Source: Actinomycetota bacterium (lineage in GTDB: Bacteria; Actinomycetota; Acidimicrobiia; Acidimicrobiales; Ilumatobacteraceae). Taken from it: a stretch of 64,000 nt of DNA. This document shows, piece by piece, positions 53,308-62,506 of the stretch. The translations under genes and the position numbers were made by a program. The notes beneath the pieces are model-generated. The model had not been told where the DNA came from and did not search any database. It saw nothing but the letters and a program-made list of their open reading frames with translations. Numbering within the stretch: position 1 is the first letter of the stretch; every line of letters begins with the position of its first letter. The stretch covers positions 28,541-92,540 of the forward strand of contig VGCD01000005.1 in NCBI GenBank assembly GCA_016870215.1, in the 5' to 3' direction.

Positions 53308-55260
53308 GTGTCAACACCTCGTCACGATGACGCGTGGCTCATGCGGACGTATTCCGGTCACTCCACCGCCAAGGCCTCGAACGAGCTGTATCGCACCAAC
53401 TTGGCAAAAGGTCAGACCGGCTTGTCCATTGCTTTCGACCTGCCGACACAAACGGGGTACGACCCTGATCATCTACTCGCTCGCGGAGAAGTCGGCAAAG
53501 TCGGTGTTCCTGTCGCTCACCTAGGGCACATGCGCACGCTGCTCGACGGAATTCCACCCGGAACAATGAACACGTCGATGACCATCAACGCAACTGCTGC
53601 GTGGCTGTTGTCGTTGTATGTGGCCAATGCTGAAGAGCAAGGTGTCACCACGAAAGAACTTCGCGGAACAACGCAGAACGACATCGTCAAGGAATATCTC
53701 TCGCGAGGTACCTACATCTTTCCCCCCGATGCATCACGTCGCCTGATTGTCGACATGGTTGCATGGTGCACGCACAATGCACCGAAGTGGAACGCGATGA
53801 ACGTGTGCTCGTATCACTTGCAGGAAGCAGGTGCGACCCCGGTTCAGGAGATTGCCTACTCGCTTGCCACGGCTATTGATGTGCTCGATGCTGTCCGCGC
53901 AAGTGGTCAAGTTGATGACAATCAATTCGACCAAGTCTTCGGTTCAATTTCGTTTTTTGTGAACGCCGGAATTCGATTCATCGAAGAAGTGTGCAAGATG
54001 CGGGCGTTCACCGAGCTTTGGGATCGCGTCGGAAGAGAGCGTTACGGCGTGAAAGATGCCAAGGCTCGTCGCTTCCGCTACGGAGTTCAGGTGAACTCGC
54101 TCGGACTCACCGAGGCGCAACCTGAGAACAATGTTCAGCGCATTGTGCTTGAAATGTTGGCTGTCACCTTGTCGAAGCGCGCACGTGCTCGAAGTGTGCA
54201 GCTACCAGCATGGAACGAAGCCCTCGGACTTCCTCGGCCGTGGGATCAGCAGTGGTCACTTCGCATGCAACAAGTGTTGGCTTTCGAGACTGACCTACTT
54301 GAATACGACGACATCTTCGACGGTTCACACGTCGTTGAATCTCGAACAGCGCAGTTGCGCGACGCCGCATGGGCTGAGTTGAACGAGGTTCTCGACATGG
54401 GCGGTGCTTTTGCTGCCATTGACGAACTGAAAGGTCGTCTCGTCCGCTCAATGGCTGACCGCACACGCCGGATCGAAGCGGGTGACCAAGTTGTGGTCGG
54501 GGTCAACGCGTACACCGAGAGCGAAGCCTCTCCCCTTGGTGGCAACGACAACATTCTCACCGTCAATCCAGCCGTTGAGGCCGAGACCATCGCTGATGTC
54601 AATGCTTGGCGCACCGCGCGCGATGCCGCCAGGGTGCAGGCGGCGCTCAACGACCTTCGTCGCGCCGCTGAGGGCACCACCAACATCATGACTGCCTCCA
54701 TCGAACTGGCTCGTGCTGGCGGCACCACCGGTGAGTGGGCACGCGTGCTGCGAGAAGTATTCGGCGAATACCGAGCCCCAACCGGTGTGTCGGCCGCCGT
54801 TGGTCGACGCTCACATGAGTTGGCGGACGTGGCGTCATTTGTGAAGACGCTGGCGGGCGGCCCGCCAAAATTTCTGGTGGCCAAGCCCGGTCTCGATGGC
54901 CATTCAAACGGTGCTGAACAAATTGCCGTGGCTGCACGTGACGCAGGAATGGAAGTTGTCTATAGCGGAATCCGACTCACCCCGGAACAAATCGCTGCAA
55001 GTGCGCGAGACGAAGATCCTGATGTCGTGGGATTGTCCATTCTCTCTGGTTCACACATGGAACTCGTACCAACAGTCATCAAGATGTTGCGCAGCGAAGG
55101 TGTCGATGCTCCGGTCATCGTCGGTGGAATCATTCCAGAGTCAGACCGACCCATACTTCGCGATCAAGGTGTGGCGGCTGTATACACACCGAAGGACTAT
55201 GACGTTGCACGAATCATGCGTGAAATCGCCGACTTGGCGGCGTCACACCGCGCGAATTAG
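53308..55260 (+). CDS. ecm: Ethylmalonyl-CoA mutase-like B12 enzyme (MeaA family)
   Basis: 650 residues in one chain: TIM-barrel substrate domain (1-515) and a C-terminal B12 domain with DGHSNG (Asp-x-His-x2-Gly) near 530 and SILSGSH, GGIIP downstream. RTYSGHSTAKASNELYRTNL, FDLPTQTGYDPDHLLARGEVGKVG and TSMTINATA match the MeaA/Ecm branch better than methylmalonyl-CoA mutase. It converts ethylmalonyl-CoA to methylsuccinyl-CoA in the ethylmalonyl-CoA pathway. Crotonyl-CoA carboxylase/reductase and the other enzymes are not in this window. GTG start; an in-frame TTG is two codons earlier. Confidence 0.9.
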   Translation: MSTPRHDDAWLMRTYSGHSTAKASNELYRTNLAKGQTGLSIAFDLPTQTGYDPDHLLARGEVGKVGVPVAHLGHMRTLLDGIPPGTMNTSMTINATAAWLLSLYVANAEEQGVTTKELRGTTQNDIVKEYLSRGTYIFPPDASRRLIVDMVAWCTHNAPKWNAMNVCSYHLQEAGATPVQEIAYSLATAIDVLDAVRASGQVDDNQFDQVFGSISFFVNAGIRFIEEVCKMRAFTELWDRVGRERYGVKDAKARRFRYGVQVNSLGLTEAQPENNVQRIVLEMLAVTLSKRARARSVQLPAWNEALGLPRPWDQQWSLRMQQVLAFETDLLEYDDIFDGSHVVESRTAQLRDAAWAELNEVLDMGGAFAAIDELKGRLVRSMADRTRRIEAGDQVVVGVNAYTESEASPLGGNDNILTVNPAVEAETIADVNAWRTARDAARVQAALNDLRRAAEGTTNIMTASIELARAGGTTGEWARVLREVFGEYRAPTGVSAAVGRRSHELADVASFVKTLAGGPPKFLVAKPGLDGHSNGAEQIAVAARDAGMEVVYSGIRLTPEQIAASARDEDPDVVGLSILSGSHMELVPTVIKMLRSEGVDAPVIVGGIIPESDRPILRDQGVAAVYTPKDYDVARIMREIADLAASHRAN

Positions 55261-55275
55261 ATCTTCGTGTCAGAC

Positions 55276-55971
55276 CTAGGCGCGCTCGCGCTCGATAAAC
55301 GCTTCCAGCTCTGGTCCGCTTTCAAAACTGGTGATGAGTGCGTACCGAGGTGTCTTGCCGTTGTGCACAACCACATGCCACAAGCGTTGTGTGTCGACAA
55401 CGAAACGTGACCCACGCGCGAGAGGAACACGGCGCTCTGTGCTCGGATCTGGCAAACCATCAGCATCATTGTCCATGAGCAACATGTAGCTATCGGGGCT
55501 GTCAGTCAACTCGAGCCACGAACGCACTACCCAGCCTTCATTGTCCGGATTGAAGCGATTGTTGTCATCACGGTGGAAACTACGTATTGCGGTGTCGCGA
55601 TCTTGTGGCTCGAGTTTGATGATGCGAACTCGACCAAAATTCGCGCCGACATTGGATACATACGACTTCAACGTGGGGGCCTTGTCAGCATTCGACGTCC
55701 AAAGCGCGTCTTTGTCGGTTTTTCCTTTGTCCCAGAAACCTCGACAGTCGAGTTGGCCGTCTGCTGATGCAAGTGGTGCAAAGTTGGTGTCACCACCACT
55801 CTTCCAATCCATGTACTCAAGCGATACCCACTCATGGTCAGGAACCGTGAATGGTGCTGGCTTCAGCGCGACGAAACCAGACTCTTGCAAACACGCCAGT
55901 CGCTTGTGTGGTGTCTCGAGCGGAATCGACACTGACCAATGTTCTTTTGTCGGCCAGAAAGTTGCGGTCAT
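55276..55971 (-). CDS. 2-oxoglutarate/Fe(II) oxygenase-like protein
   Basis: 231 residues. A double-stranded beta-helix metal site is suggested by H133-x-D135 (SFHRDDNNRF), H199 (RLWHVVVH) and Arg209 (PRYALI), the order H-x-D ... H ... R of aspartyl-hydroxylase-type enzymes. Aromatic-rich N-terminal half. No closer family recognised; substrate unknown. Leaderless ATG. Confidence 0.65.
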   Translation of the reverse strand: MTATFWPTKEHWSVSIPLETPHKRLACLQESGFVALKPAPFTVPDHEWVSLEYMDWKSGGDTNFAPLASADGQLDCRGFWDKGKTDKDALWTSNADKAPTLKSYVSNVGANFGRVRIIKLEPQDRDTAIRSFHRDDNNRFNPDNEGWVVRSWLELTDSPDSYMLLMDNDADGLPDPSTERRVPLARGSRFVVDTQRLWHVVVHNGKTPRYALITSFESGPELEAFIERERA

Positions 55972-55977
55972 GGTTCA

Positions 55978-55983
55978 AGTGTA
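55978..55983 (-). promoter_or_regulatory. -10 element, leaderless start of the oxygenase-like gene
   Basis: TACACT, six bases before the ATG at 55971; identical to the mrp box. Confidence 0.55.
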
Positions 55984-55987
55984 ACTA

Positions 55988-56344
55988 TCAGGGCGGCATG
56001 GTTGTTGTTGCACCAATCGGCACGAAGCCTGTGCTTGGTGGGAGCAACAACACGGTGCCAACCGGCACACGGTCGGGGTTCTTGATCTTGTTCAGTTCCA
56101 CGAGAGCAGGTGCACTGATGTTGAACTTCTGGGCAATCGTGAACAATGAGTCACCGTTCTGCACCGTGTACTCGCGTCGTACAAAGGTGGTTGTGGTCTG
56201 TGGAACTGTTGTTGTAGTGGTTTTGGCAGATGATTCGTCGCCATCAGATTGACCAACTTTGAAATATGCCGACAAAAACGACAAGGCAGCAAAAGCGATT
56301 GTCGCCCACAAGAGATACATGTGGAGCGGCTTTCGCAGGAACAT
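55988..56344 (-). CDS. LysM-domain membrane-anchored protein
   Basis: 118 residues. N-terminal helix (about 9-27), Thr/Ser linker, and one LysM peptidoglycan-binding domain (YTVQNGDSLFTIAQKFNISAPALVELNKIKNPDRVPVG in pieces, 60-100). ATG at 56344 is one codon after an in-frame TTG. Presumably exposed on the wall side. Confidence 0.88.
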   Translation of the reverse strand: MFLRKPLHMYLLWATIAFAALSFLSAYFKVGQSDGDESSAKTTTTTVPQTTTTFVRREYTVQNGDSLFTIAQKFNISAPALVELNKIKNPDRVPVGTVLLLPPSTGFVPIGATTTMPP

Positions 56345-56398
56345 CAACTCAATGCTAGTTGTGCAAGGTCTACGACAACCGTCAGTGCGAGTTGATGA

Positions 56399-57460
56399 CT
56401 ACGCAGCGCGCTCGGTGACATACACAGCAAGTGCGATGAGCGCATCGTTGGCCTCACCGGCAGGGATCGCTGAGTTGATTGCTTCGATTGCAGCGTCGCG
56501 AAGCTCATCAATGAGAGTTTCCATGGCGGCCAATGCTCCACACTCAGTGATGACGGCTTGGATTCGGGCCACGGCCTCAGCACTCAGGTCAGGTTGACCG
56601 ACCATAGAAAGAATTTCACTCTGAGCAGCATTCGCCATATCGAAAGCACGCGCGAGAAGCGGAGTGGGCTTTCCTTCTCGAAGATCATTGCCCACCGGCT
56701 TGCCGGTGACCGTTGAGTCTCCGAACACGCCAAGCACGTCGTCGCGCATTTGAAAGGCATCACCCAGCGGCAAGCCAACGCGAGAGAGAGCCTCGACTGT
56801 GGTTGCCACATCTGAAGGGCCGGCCAAAAGTGCGCCGATATGAAGTGGGCGCTCGACGGTGTACTTACCACTCTTATAGCGACAGATTCGATCAGCAACC
56901 ACTCGACGACGCTCATGTCGTGCAGAGCCGAGCATGTCGAGATACTGACCGACATTCAGTTCCAGACGAAGTTCATGCCACATCGACCTCACATCTCGTG
57001 ACACCTCGCCGAACAATTCATCTGACATGACGAAAGCAAGGTCTCCGATGAGAATGGTTGCTCCCTCGCCAAATCGTCGTGACTCACCTGCCCATTTCTC
57101 CGCCTCGTGCTGTTGCGCGAGCGTCACATGAGTGGTTGGCACACCGCGTCGAGAATCTGCACCGTCCATGATGTCGTCGTGAAACAGTGCAAAGCCGTGC
57201 AACAATTCAATTGCGGAGCCGACTTCGATGATGCGCTTGTCTGAAGGGTTGCCTCCATGGGCGACGAACGCCCAATACGCAAACGCCGGGCGTAAACGCT
57301 TGCCGCCACTCAGTGTGAGGCGCCGGATCTCCTGCATGGGAAGTGCAAGGTCTTGGTCAAGAGATGTCCACCGCTCGTGGTGAGCACGAATGGAAGTATC
57401 GAGGCACTCTTCGACTTGAGATGCCACCGCAGTCAACTGCGGAGGGGGTGCTGGGCTCAC
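56399..57460 (-). CDS. Polyprenyl (geranylgeranyl/farnesyl type) diphosphate synthase
   Basis: Trans-prenyltransferase, 353 residues. First aspartate-rich motif HDDIMDGADSRRG near 94-106; second DDVLGVFGD near 240; SGGKRLRPA at 51-59 binds isopentenyl diphosphate. Product chain length is not readable with certainty. It would feed menaquinone or polyprenol synthesis. GTG without leader. Confidence 0.9.
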   Translation of the reverse strand: MSPAPPPQLTAVASQVEECLDTSIRAHHERWTSLDQDLALPMQEIRRLTLSGGKRLRPAFAYWAFVAHGGNPSDKRIIEVGSAIELLHGFALFHDDIMDGADSRRGVPTTHVTLAQQHEAEKWAGESRRFGEGATILIGDLAFVMSDELFGEVSRDVRSMWHELRLELNVGQYLDMLGSARHERRRVVADRICRYKSGKYTVERPLHIGALLAGPSDVATTVEALSRVGLPLGDAFQMRDDVLGVFGDSTVTGKPVGNDLREGKPTPLLARAFDMANAAQSEILSMVGQPDLSAEAVARIQAVITECGALAAMETLIDELRDAAIEAINSAIPAGEANDALIALAVYVTERAA

Positions 57461-57466
57461 CAGAAC

Positions 57467-57472
57467 AGGCTA
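57467..57472 (-). promoter_or_regulatory. -10 element, leaderless start of the polyprenyl synthase gene
   Basis: TAGCCT, six bases before the GTG at 57460; identical to the proC and ABC-transporter boxes. Confidence 0.6.
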
Positions 57473-57506
57473 GGTCAACCTTTGCAGAAGTTGCGAGTGC
57501 GGTACA

Positions 57507-57824
57507 TCACTCGTCGTCTTCATCGTCTTCGTCATCATCGAACTCTTCGTCGAGGTCATCGTCATCGATATCGATGTCAGGAAGGTTGGCCACAACTTCA
57601 TCAATGGCGAGCTGAGCCGAGGTGATCCGCTCATTACACCAAGTGACCAAATACGACGCCCGCTCAACTTTTGATGCAAGAACATCGACGTCGACCGCCG
57701 GCCCGTCGATTTCTCCGAGAATCTTCTCCAATTCACGAAGGGCCTCGGCGTAGCCCTTCGGCTCTGCCTGCGAATTTGATGAGGCCGCAACTTTTGACGA
57801 TGCGGACTTCTTTGGTGAGCTCAT
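57507..57824 (-). CDS. xseB: Exodeoxyribonuclease VII small subunit with acidic tail
   Basis: 105 residues. The XseB core (about 24-80: YAEALRELEKILGEID, LASKVERASYLVTWCNERI) binds the large subunit. It is flanked by a Lys/Ser-rich N-terminus and a tail of about 22 residues made almost only of Asp and Glu. ATG overlaps the xseA stop by four bases. Confidence 0.9.
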   Translation of the reverse strand: MSSPKKSASSKVAASSNSQAEPKGYAEALRELEKILGEIDGPAVDVDVLASKVERASYLVTWCNERITSAQLAIDEVVANLPDIDIDDDDLDEEFDDDEDDEDDE

Positions 57825-59020
57825 TGTTCTACCTCCGTAATGGTGCTGCGCACTGTTCCTCTGTGGACTGTGGTGACTAATTCCTCGCCTCGCGACACGG
57901 AAGACACATCACGGACGATGTTGCCTCGCGAGTCACGTGTGATCGACCAACCGCGCGCCAAGGTTGCAGATGGATCAAGAAGTCGTACTTTTTGATCGGC
58001 GAGTACAACTTTCTGACGCTGACGCTCGAGATTGTTCTTTGGAATTGTACGAAGGCGCTCTGTTGACACGGTCAGCCGCGTGCGCGAACGCTGAAGTGCG
58101 CTACGCGTGGCGTTCGCTATGCGAGCAGCTGTGTCTTGAAGGTCGACCAAGAAGGACGACACGTGTTCGATGACGGCGTCGGCGCAGGCAGTGGGTGTTT
58201 TGCAAGCCGTGTGAGCAACTTCATCGGCGATGCTGCGGTCGATCTGGTGACCGATTCCTGTGAACACAGGATGTTGGCACCGCGCAATGGCGAGGGCAAT
58301 GCTCTCTTCGTCGAAAGCTGCGAGATCAGACTTCGAACCTCCACCACGCATGAGCAACACAATGTCGATGTCGGCACGTTGCGAGAAATAATCGAGGGCC
58401 TGCACCACCATTGGTGCGGCCTGTTCTCCTTGAACGCGCACCGCACAAAAGTTCACATGGAACGCGATGCCCGATTCACTCAGATGTTGTCGCGCATCGG
58501 CCCAGCCTGCAGCCTCAGCACTTGAGATGATGCCGAGGCGAAGGGGAACCAATGGCAAAGGTCTGCGCTTGTTCTTTTCGGTGACTCCGGAATCACGCAG
58601 TTTTCGCAGCAACTCTTCGCGCTTCAGTGCCAGATCACCCAACGTGAAAGTGGTATCCACGTCGCGAGCGATGAGAGACAATTTGCCGAACGGCCCGTAA
58701 TAATCAGGTGACCCCTGCAACTTGACCTTCATGCCGTTCTTCAGCTGCAGTCCTTGCTCGGACAGTTTCCGGTTGACGCGCGAAAGATCGTTTCGGAAGA
58801 GATTGACGTTCAGTGTCATCTTTCCCTTTGACGATTGCTCAACCAATGTGAAATACATGTTCGGCCCGGTCTGCTTGAGCCCTTCAATTTCTCCTTCAAC
58901 CCATACCCCGCCGTCGAAGGCCTGTTTCATGACTTGGTTCAATACATCGACGAACTGCGCAACCGTGAACGAGGGACGCCCGTCATCGTGCAAGAGATCA
59001 TTCTGGGAGGAGACCGCCAC
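57821..59020 (-). CDS. xseA: Exodeoxyribonuclease VII large subunit
   Basis: Catalytic subunit that degrades single-stranded DNA bidirectionally. 399 residues: N-terminal OB-fold (about 17-110, WVEGEIEGLKQTGPNMYFTL), catalytic domain (GIISSAEAAGWADARQHL, DIVLLMRGGGSKSDLAAFDEE, FTGIGHQIDRSIADEVAH), helical C-terminus. GTG start. The order xseA-xseB is standard. Confidence 0.95.
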   Translation of the reverse strand: MAVSSQNDLLHDDGRPSFTVAQFVDVLNQVMKQAFDGGVWVEGEIEGLKQTGPNMYFTLVEQSSKGKMTLNVNLFRNDLSRVNRKLSEQGLQLKNGMKVKLQGSPDYYGPFGKLSLIARDVDTTFTLGDLALKREELLRKLRDSGVTEKNKRRPLPLVPLRLGIISSAEAAGWADARQHLSESGIAFHVNFCAVRVQGEQAAPMVVQALDYFSQRADIDIVLLMRGGGSKSDLAAFDEESIALAIARCQHPVFTGIGHQIDRSIADEVAHTACKTPTACADAVIEHVSSFLVDLQDTAARIANATRSALQRSRTRLTVSTERLRTIPKNNLERQRQKVVLADQKVRLLDPSATLARGWSITRDSRGNIVRDVSSVSRGEELVTTVHRGTVRSTITEVEQ

Positions 59021-59032
59021 GTCCCACTTCTA

Positions 59033-60913
59033 TCACTGGGGTGCAGCAGCTGAGATGTAGCCCTCGGACCCGCCGGCTCGGACTTGAGCGGCGTAATGAC
59101 CGTCTCTGGCCATCAACTCGTCGTGGGTACCCTGCTCCACCACCCGTCCGGCATCGATCACAACAATGCGGTCAGCGTCACGAATGGTGCTCAGACGATG
59201 GGCGATGATGAGGGCCGTGCGACCGCGCATGGCCACATCAAGTGCCTCTTGAACCAAAGCCTCGTTCTCGTTATCGAGATGACTGGTGGCTTCGTCAAGG
59301 ATCATGATCGCAGGGTTCTTCAACAACAGTCGGGCTATCGCCAAGCGCTGTTTCTCGCCACCAGACATGCGGTAGCCGCGCTCGCCGACAACAGTCGCAT
59401 ATCCGTCGGGAAGCGCCGCAATTGTGTCGTGGATCCGCGCCGCAGTGCACGCGGCAATCACTTCGTCGGTTGTGGCGTCAGGTCGTGCGTACAGCAAATT
59501 CGACTCGATCGTCTCATGAAAGAGATGCGGGTCTTGCGACACGACGCCGATGGCACCACGCAACGACACTTCTGTCAGATCACGGACGTCGTGTCCGTCA
59601 ATGAGCACTCGTCCACGAGTTGTGTCATACAGGCGCGGAACAAGACTTGCGATAGTGGTCTTTCCTGAACCACTGGCGCCGACCAATGCAACCGTTTCAC
59701 CGGAGTGCACGCTGAAGCTGACATCGTGCAACACATCAACATCAGGGTCACTTCCCTGCATAACGCCACTTGCCTCGAGCGAAGGTATGGACACGGTCGC
59801 ACCTGGCGGATAGCGGAATCCGACATGATCAAAGATGATGTCTCCGCGAGGTTGAATGAGATCGAAGGCACTAGGCCGGTCAACTATTGCGACAGGCGCA
59901 TCGAGAACTTCGAAGACACGATCAAAACTGACAAACGCAGTCATCACTTCTATGCGAGCGTTCGTCAGACCGGTGAGTGGCTGATAGATGCGTTGTACAA
60001 GTGTCGCCATCGCAACCAATGTTCCGGCGGTGAGCGCACCGTCGAGAACGAGATGTGCTCCGATGCCGTACACCGCCGCGGCACCAAGAGCCCCGACAAG
60101 TCCGAGCGCAACGAAGAAGACCCGGCCGTAGATCGCACTTCGCACTCCTGTGTCGCGAACACCCGCAGCACTCGTGCTGAATGACTCACTCTCTCGTGTC
60201 TTGCTGCCGAATAACTTCACCAACATTGCACCAGACACATTGAAGCGCTCACTCATCTGAGTGTTCATCTGTGCATTCAGCTCCATCTGCTCGCGAGCAA
60301 TCAAACCAAGCCGCAGACCTACTCGTTTTGCAGGGACGATGAAGAGCGGAAGAACAACCAGTGAGATGAGTGTGAGTCTCCATTCGAGAGCGAACATTGC
60401 CACCAAAGTGGTGAAAAGTACGACAACGTTGGAGACGACGCTGCCGAGAGTTGAGGTGACAGCAGTTTGGGCTCCAATCACGTCGTTGTTCAAACGACTG
60501 ATGAGAGCGCCGGTTTGAGTGCGTGTGAAGAAGGCAATCGGCATCTGCTGCACTTTCGTGAACAGCGCAACACGGAGGTCATAGATAAGTCCTTCACCAA
60601 TACGGGCACTGAACCAACGCTGTGAGATTGCGAGTACAGCATCACCAACTGCCGCCACCACAATCAATGATGCGAGCCACGTGATGAGTGAACGATCACG
60701 ATCGGGTATGGCGTCATCGAGAATGGCGCGGAAGAGAAATGGGGGCACAAGTCCGAGAAGTGCCGCGCCAAGGATCGAACCAAGAAACGCAGAGATTTCC
60801 CAGCGATACGGCGCAACAAATGCCCATGCGCGAATGAGCGATGACCGCCGCACACGCGCACCTCGCACCGTGGACGGGTCGCTGGGCAACATGTGATGAG
60901 GTCCTATTCGCAC
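59033..60913 (-). CDS. ABC exporter, fused permease and ATPase
   Basis: 626 residues: six-helix exporter domain (about 30-330) and ATPase with Walker A VGASGSGKTT, Q-loop VVSQDPHLF, signature MSGGEKQR (usual L is M) and Walker B IMILDEATS, H-loop IIAHRLSTI. MsbA/multidrug type; forms a homodimer or pairs with another half. Substrate unknown. Leaderless GTG; the nearby in-frame ATG (MLPSDP) is an alternative start. Confidence 0.92.
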   Translation of the reverse strand: MRIGPHHMLPSDPSTVRGARVRRSSLIRAWAFVAPYRWEISAFLGSILGAALLGLVPPFLFRAILDDAIPDRDRSLITWLASLIVVAAVGDAVLAISQRWFSARIGEGLIYDLRVALFTKVQQMPIAFFTRTQTGALISRLNNDVIGAQTAVTSTLGSVVSNVVVLFTTLVAMFALEWRLTLISLVVLPLFIVPAKRVGLRLGLIAREQMELNAQMNTQMSERFNVSGAMLVKLFGSKTRESESFSTSAAGVRDTGVRSAIYGRVFFVALGLVGALGAAAVYGIGAHLVLDGALTAGTLVAMATLVQRIYQPLTGLTNARIEVMTAFVSFDRVFEVLDAPVAIVDRPSAFDLIQPRGDIIFDHVGFRYPPGATVSIPSLEASGVMQGSDPDVDVLHDVSFSVHSGETVALVGASGSGKTTIASLVPRLYDTTRGRVLIDGHDVRDLTEVSLRGAIGVVSQDPHLFHETIESNLLYARPDATTDEVIAACTAARIHDTIAALPDGYATVVGERGYRMSGGEKQRLAIARLLLKNPAIMILDEATSHLDNENEALVQEALDVAMRGRTALIIAHRLSTIRDADRIVVIDAGRVVEQGTHDELMARDGHYAAQVRAGGSEGYISAAAPQ

Positions 60914-60919
60914 GTCGTC

Positions 60920-60925
60920 AGGCTA
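60920..60925 (-). promoter_or_regulatory. -10 element, leaderless start of the ABC exporter gene
   Basis: TAGCCT, six bases before the GTG at 60913. Confidence 0.6.
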
Positions 60926-60949
60926 CGGCGCAATGTGTCATAGAACCCC

Positions 60950-60955
60950 TAGTGT
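60950..60955 (+). promoter_or_regulatory. -10 element, leaderless start of the peptidase gene
   Basis: TAGTGT, seven bases before the ATG at 60963. Two divergent leaderless promoters share the 49 bases between these genes. Confidence 0.55.
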
Positions 60956-60962
60956 GACTGTG

Positions 60963-62486
60963 ATGTCACCAAGGGCTCACAGCTCACTCAGACGAATCAA
61001 CACCATGTTTCTTGCCGTGTCTATGGCAGCACTTGCATCGTGTGGTGGCGGCACAAGCGGCAACGACACAACGAGCTCTGTTCCCGACTCCACCGCAGAT
61101 TCGGTGACCGACACCACTTCTTCCACGACGAAATACTCCATCACGTGGACAGACTGCGACGAGTTGAAGTGTGCACGGATGAATGTGCCCTACGACTACG
61201 ACAATCCTGAAATCGGATCCTTCTCGCTCAACATCGTGATGCGACCAGCAACCAAGAAAGCTCAGCGCATCGGCTCGATGCTGGTGAACCCCGGCGGACC
61301 GGGCTTTGGTGGAACCGAGATCGCGCGCAATACTGCGTACTACTTGACCGATTCTCTTCTCGACTATTTCGACATTGTTGGCTGGGACCCTCGAGGTACT
61401 GGTGACACCACCCCATCCGTTGATTGTGTAGACAACTTCGACCTGTACATGAAGGCGGACAGCTCGCCCGACGACGAAGCCGAAAAGCAAGCGCTCATCG
61501 CTGAGCAGCAGGCCTTTGTGGATGAATGTGAGAAGAAGTCAGGGGAAATTCTTCCGTACCTCTCGACAGCTTCTACTGCACGTGACATGAATTCCATTCG
61601 CATCGCACTCGGCGAAGAAAAAATCACATACTTCGGATTTTCATATGGAAGCGAACTCGGTGCCACGTGGGCAACCATGTTCCCAAGCACGGTTCGTGCA
61701 GCGGTTCTTGATGGTGCGTCTGAGCCGAACATCTCCGGCATAGACAGCACATTGCGCCAAGCAGCTGGCTTCGAGCAACAGCTCACTCGATTCCTGGCAC
61801 AGTGTTCAGCTACCCCAAAGTGTCCGTTCTACAACGGCGGTAACGCCTTCAAAGCGTTTGATCGTCTCATCGTTGACCTTGACAACAAACCACTTGTCGT
61901 GACCCCAGATCGAGTTGCAGTGAGTCAGTCAGTTGCCTACACGGCTGTTTCTCAAGCGATGTATTCAAGTGCTCTATGGCCCGATCTCGAGAAAGCACTA
62001 GACGAGGCGCGGAATGGCGATGGTGCCGGCCTCCTGAAGTTGTACGACTCCTACTACCAACGAAAAGAAGATGGCACCTTCTCAAATGAGCTCGAAGCCT
62101 TCCTTGCAATCAGTTGTCTTGATGATCCTGGCCCGAAGACCGTTGAAGAGAACGACTCATACAACAGCCAGTTCCTTGAAACCGCACCCCGCATCGGACC
62201 AAGTTTCATCAACAGCTATCAGTGCGCTCTGTGGCCGGTGGAACAAGCAGAGACCGTCACGATCACGGGCAAAGGTGCTGGCCCCATCGTGGTCATCGGT
62301 ACCACCGGCGATGCCGCAACCCCGCTTGAAAGCTCTCGCAAGATGGCGACAACTCTTGAAGAAGGAATCTTCATCAAAGTGACTGCAGAACGGCACACCG
62401 GATACGGGGTCAATTATTGCGTTGTCAACGCTGCTGATGACTACCTCATCAATCTCAAACTTCCGACGAAGGGTCTGAGTTGTTGA
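60963..62486 (+). CDS. TAP-like alpha/beta-hydrolase lipoprotein (secreted peptidase)
   Basis: 507 residues. Lipoprotein signal with lipobox ALASC (Cys27), Thr/Ser-rich linker, hydrolase core with VNPGGPGFGG (oxyanion region), nucleophile Ser227 in GFSYG, Asp450 in GTTGDAATP and His478 in ERHTGYG. Resembles Streptomyces tripeptidyl aminopeptidase and the mycobacterial lipoprotein hydrolases. Probably trims peptides outside the membrane. Confidence 0.9.
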   Translation: MSPRAHSSLRRINTMFLAVSMAALASCGGGTSGNDTTSSVPDSTADSVTDTTSSTTKYSITWTDCDELKCARMNVPYDYDNPEIGSFSLNIVMRPATKKAQRIGSMLVNPGGPGFGGTEIARNTAYYLTDSLLDYFDIVGWDPRGTGDTTPSVDCVDNFDLYMKADSSPDDEAEKQALIAEQQAFVDECEKKSGEILPYLSTASTARDMNSIRIALGEEKITYFGFSYGSELGATWATMFPSTVRAAVLDGASEPNISGIDSTLRQAAGFEQQLTRFLAQCSATPKCPFYNGGNAFKAFDRLIVDLDNKPLVVTPDRVAVSQSVAYTAVSQAMYSSALWPDLEKALDEARNGDGAGLLKLYDSYYQRKEDGTFSNELEAFLAISCLDDPGPKTVEENDSYNSQFLETAPRIGPSFINSYQCALWPVEQAETVTITGKGAGPIVVIGTTGDAATPLESSRKMATTLEEGIFIKVTAERHTGYGVNYCVVNAADDYLINLKLPTKGLSC

Positions 62487-62506
62487 CCCCCATCAACTGA
62501 CATTGA

